DNA from: CBDUUP01 sp965370435
Lineage (GTDB): Bacteria > Chloroflexota > Anaerolineae > Anaerolineales > UBA11579
NCBI GenBank assembly: GCA_965370435.1
Contig: CBDUUP010000249.1
Location: 1-6,917 of the forward strand
DNA: 6,917 bases
Direction: 5' to 3'
The translations under genes were made by a program, and so were the position numbers. Under the pieces are notes generated by a model. That model saw only the letters and a program-made list of their open reading frames with translations. It was not told the DNA's origin and did not search any database. Numbering within the stretch: the first letter of the stretch is position 1; every line of letters starts with the position of its first letter. Below are positions 5,571 through 6,917 of the stretch, in pieces.

Positions 5571-6491
5571 CTATGTGTTTGGCGGCGGCGGGTCTTGAGG
5601 CGGCGGCGGGTCTGGCGGGACCTGAGGCTTTGGCGGGACAGAAGCCTTGTTCACCAGATAGCCTGCGTGGCTGAAGCCCAGGATGCCTACCAAGCCTTCA
5701 CTCAGATCGGGGAATTGAACGAGACCGGAGATGGACCCGGCTGCGGCGATAGCTGCACCGAGGGCGACGGCATAGGCCGCGACGGCCACCACGGTGAAGA
5801 AGAAATTCTGCACCTTGGCGATATCCACGTAAGCCAGGCTCCCAACTTCCTCGCCCTTGAACATGTCGGAGAAACTTGGTTTCTCTCCCGCTTTTCTCAC
5901 GGCCAATGCGCCTCTATTCTCGAATTCGGCGTAGGTACTTTGAAGAGCTGGATGATTCACCACCTCCGCGTAGGCGTCATGATCATGGTGGGTGCTTTGG
6001 GCTTTGTTCTCTTTGATCAATGGGGAGGCGACTGCTGATGTTATGCTGATTCCCATTAAGGCCCATAAAATTCCCGGGAGTTGGAGATCCGCGGGAGCAG
6101 CACAGGTTGTTTTTTTATCTTTTACTTTGGATGATTCGCATACATAAGCATCGGCGTGGGAGGAGTTGGTGGAATCGCCAATACGCGCGAGGGCGATGGT
6201 CCAGAATGCGGATAGTATCACTAAGGTCCACAGCACGATTTGGAAACGCGACAAGCTGACCATGTTTCGATTATCGACGAAGATAGCCCAAAAACCGCCC
6301 GAGGCCTTGACGCTGAGGCCGATCATTCCCATAATGACGAACATCAAGACAAGATTGACGATCCAAGCCGCGATCCACCATTGCATACCTACTCGAGTGG
6401 GCAGGAGCAATGCGACAAGCGCCATGACGATGACCAGAATTACGGTGAAGAATACATACCTAGATTGAGGTAAACTATTGCTAGGATTCAT
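5571..6491 (-). CDS. Conserved multi-pass membrane protein of uncharacterised family
   Basis: This 306-residue product starts at an ATG 6 bases after AAGGAGA. Predicted helices: about 12-31, 38-59, 83-102, 138-156, 227-252 and a weaker one near 263-280. Distinctive stretches are DNRNMVSLSRFQIVLW (73-88) before the third helix, FKGEEVG with YVDIAKVQNFFFT (211-233) before the fifth, and FPDLSEGLVGILGFSHAGY (260-278). I know this combination from hypothetical membrane proteins in varied bacteria, but I know of no assigned function. The loop at 103-137 has Cys118 and Cys130 and is probably outside. The loop at 157-226 is charged and has a His-rich run (HHDHD, 168-172). The C-terminus is a Pro-rich tail (286-306). 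The gene has its own terminator at 5402-5432. No convincing promoter hexamers were found in its leader. The region is bounded by direct repeats. Confidence 0.88.
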   Translation of the reverse strand: MNPSNSLPQSRYVFFTVILVIVMALVALLLPTRVGMQWWIAAWIVNLVLMFVIMGMIGLSVKASGGFWAIFVDNRNMVSLSRFQIVLWTLVILSAFWTIALARIGDSTNSSHADAYVCESSKVKDKKTTCAAPADLQLPGILWALMGISITSAVASPLIKENKAQSTHHDHDAYAEVVNHPALQSTYAEFENRGALAVRKAGEKPSFSDMFKGEEVGSLAYVDIAKVQNFFFTVVAVAAYAVALGAAIAAAGSISGLVQFPDLSEGLVGILGFSHAGYLVNKASVPPKPQVPPDPPPPQDPPPPNT

Positions 6492-6642
6492 ATTGTTTCT
6501 CCTTTTCGGAACTTTAGCTGAATTATCTGATGACTACAAACAGGTATTGGTCATACATACTCTCCGTTGTGACATATTTACCTTCAGCGCGCATTATTGT
6601 ATGCGTACTGATAATCGCATGACTCTATATTGGCTGGTGGGA

Positions 6643-6811
6643 AAGTGGCAGGTTGCAAGTGGCAAGTGGCAAGTGGCAGGTGGCAAGTGGCAGGTGGCAG
6701 GTGGCAAGTGGCAGGTGGCAAGTGGCAAGTGGCAAGTGGCAGGTTGCAAGTGGCAGGTTGCAGGTTGCAAGTGGTAAGTGGCAGGTTGTAGGTTGGGAGG
6801 TTGAAGGTTAA
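6643..6811. repeat. Tandem heptamer array, 21 clean units plus degenerate tail
   Basis: Bases 6643-6789 divide without gaps into 21 heptamers of consensus ARGTKGC: AAGTGGC type (12), AGGTGGC (4) and AGGTTGC (5), counting two units whose last base is T. Units at 6790-6811 are degenerate (AGGTTGG, AGGTTGA, AGGTTAA) and grade into AACGTT octamers at 6812-6825. The array lies between the start of the 5571-6491 gene (minus) and the end of the putative pyruvate kinase gene (minus). It holds no credible gene, because the open frame through it only encodes the repeat (GKWQVAS-like). Confidence 0.95.
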
Positions 6812-6863
6812 AACGTTGAAACGTTAGCGTTGTTTTATGGTGTGGAGGAGGGCGAAGTTGGGG
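6804..6863 (-). repeat. Right copy of the 60-bp direct repeat (partner 5341-5400)
   Basis: This copy consists of about 20 bp of AACGTT-type octamers followed by the last 13 codons and stop of the putative pyruvate kinase gene. The stop codon TAA (6826-6824) lies inside the TAACGTT octamer. It is 52/60 identical to 5341-5400 without gaps. Confidence 0.85.
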
Positions 6864-6917
6864 GGGCGCAGTTCGGTGACGGGGAAACCGGCTACGATGA
6901 CGACTTGCTGTCCGGGG
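6824..6917 (-). CDS. pyk: Probable pyruvate kinase, last 30 residues
   Basis: The gene enters from beyond base 6917 and ends at TAA (6826-6824). The visible product is PGQQVVIVAGFPV, TELRPPNFALL and HTIKQR in a row. It fits the end of pyruvate kinases, where a strand like 'D.VVI.AG.P' is followed by a loop, 'TNL..VH.V' and the terminus. Here 'PPNFALLHTI' stands for the usual 'TTNLIKVHTV', so the Gly-Thr-Thr part is changed. Pyruvate kinase makes pyruvate and ATP from phosphoenolpyruvate and ADP in the cytoplasm; the active site is outside the visible part. With only 30 residues the assignment is tentative. Its 3' end is duplicated at 5341-5400. No terminator is seen after the stop; the heptamer array follows instead. 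Confidence 0.55.
   Translation of the reverse strand, partial: PGQQVVIVAGFPVTELRPPNFALLHTIKQR

Noticed and set aside
6478..6777. Plus-strand 99-codon frame ending in GKWQVAS-like repeats
   Set aside because: The heptamer array has no stop in this frame and yields a 7-residue period by itself. The first part covers the start region and leader of the minus-strand gene.
6643..6811. CRISPR-like repeat array
   Set aside because: The units are 7 bp and contiguous, with no spacers and no cas genes nearby.

Overview
The window looks like a piece of a Chloroflexota genome (Anaerolineae/Caldilineae-like). This is an inference from style: N-terminally anchored surface proteins with Thr/Pro-rich linkers, moderately high GC, clean Shine-Dalgarno sites and low-complexity GTT/GTGGC repeats between genes. 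No marker gene fixes the taxonomy. The only conserved housekeeping gene is a 30-residue C-terminal fragment, probably pyruvate kinase, at the right edge.

Layout. On the minus strand, reading from about 2550 leftwards, are four genes for single-pass anchored proteins. Two (1963-2511 and 1309-1857) are paralogues with a short C-terminal extracytoplasmic domain. One complete gene (282-1178) carries a C-terminal concanavalin-A-like domain, and its near-identical partner starts at 128 and leaves the window. All four share a Trp/Phe-Gly-Cys motif directly before the membrane helix, although their outer domains belong to two unrelated types. Diverging from them, after 270 bp holding candidate promoters in both directions, is a plus-strand pair of multi-pass membrane proteins (2782-4020 and 4078-5325). 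They are clear paralogues with a Cys-containing external domain and a C-terminal membrane bundle. The left 5.3 kb is therefore three tandem paralogue pairs, plausibly a cell-envelope locus of unknown function.

The right part differs. A minus-strand gene for a conserved but uncharacterised multi-pass membrane protein (5571-6491) ends before a strong Rho-independent terminator (5402-5432). This segment is bounded by two direct copies, 52/60 identical without gaps, of a sequence that includes the last codons of the putative pyruvate kinase gene. The right copy (6804-6863) is part of that gene; the left copy (5341-5400) is an orphan with an internal stop. Both copies contain AACGTT palindromes at an 8-bp period. 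Just upstream of the right copy lies an array of 21 contiguous heptamers (ARGTKGC). The flanked 1.4 kb may be an inserted or rearranged segment, but no integrase or transposase is visible.

Stretches without genes: 2512-2781 holds promoters only; 5326-5570 holds the octamer array, the orphan tail and the terminator; 6492-6823 holds the leader of the 5571-6491 gene and the heptamer array. Gaps 129-281, 1179-1308 and 1858-1962 show ribosome binding sites at most, and no convincing terminator.
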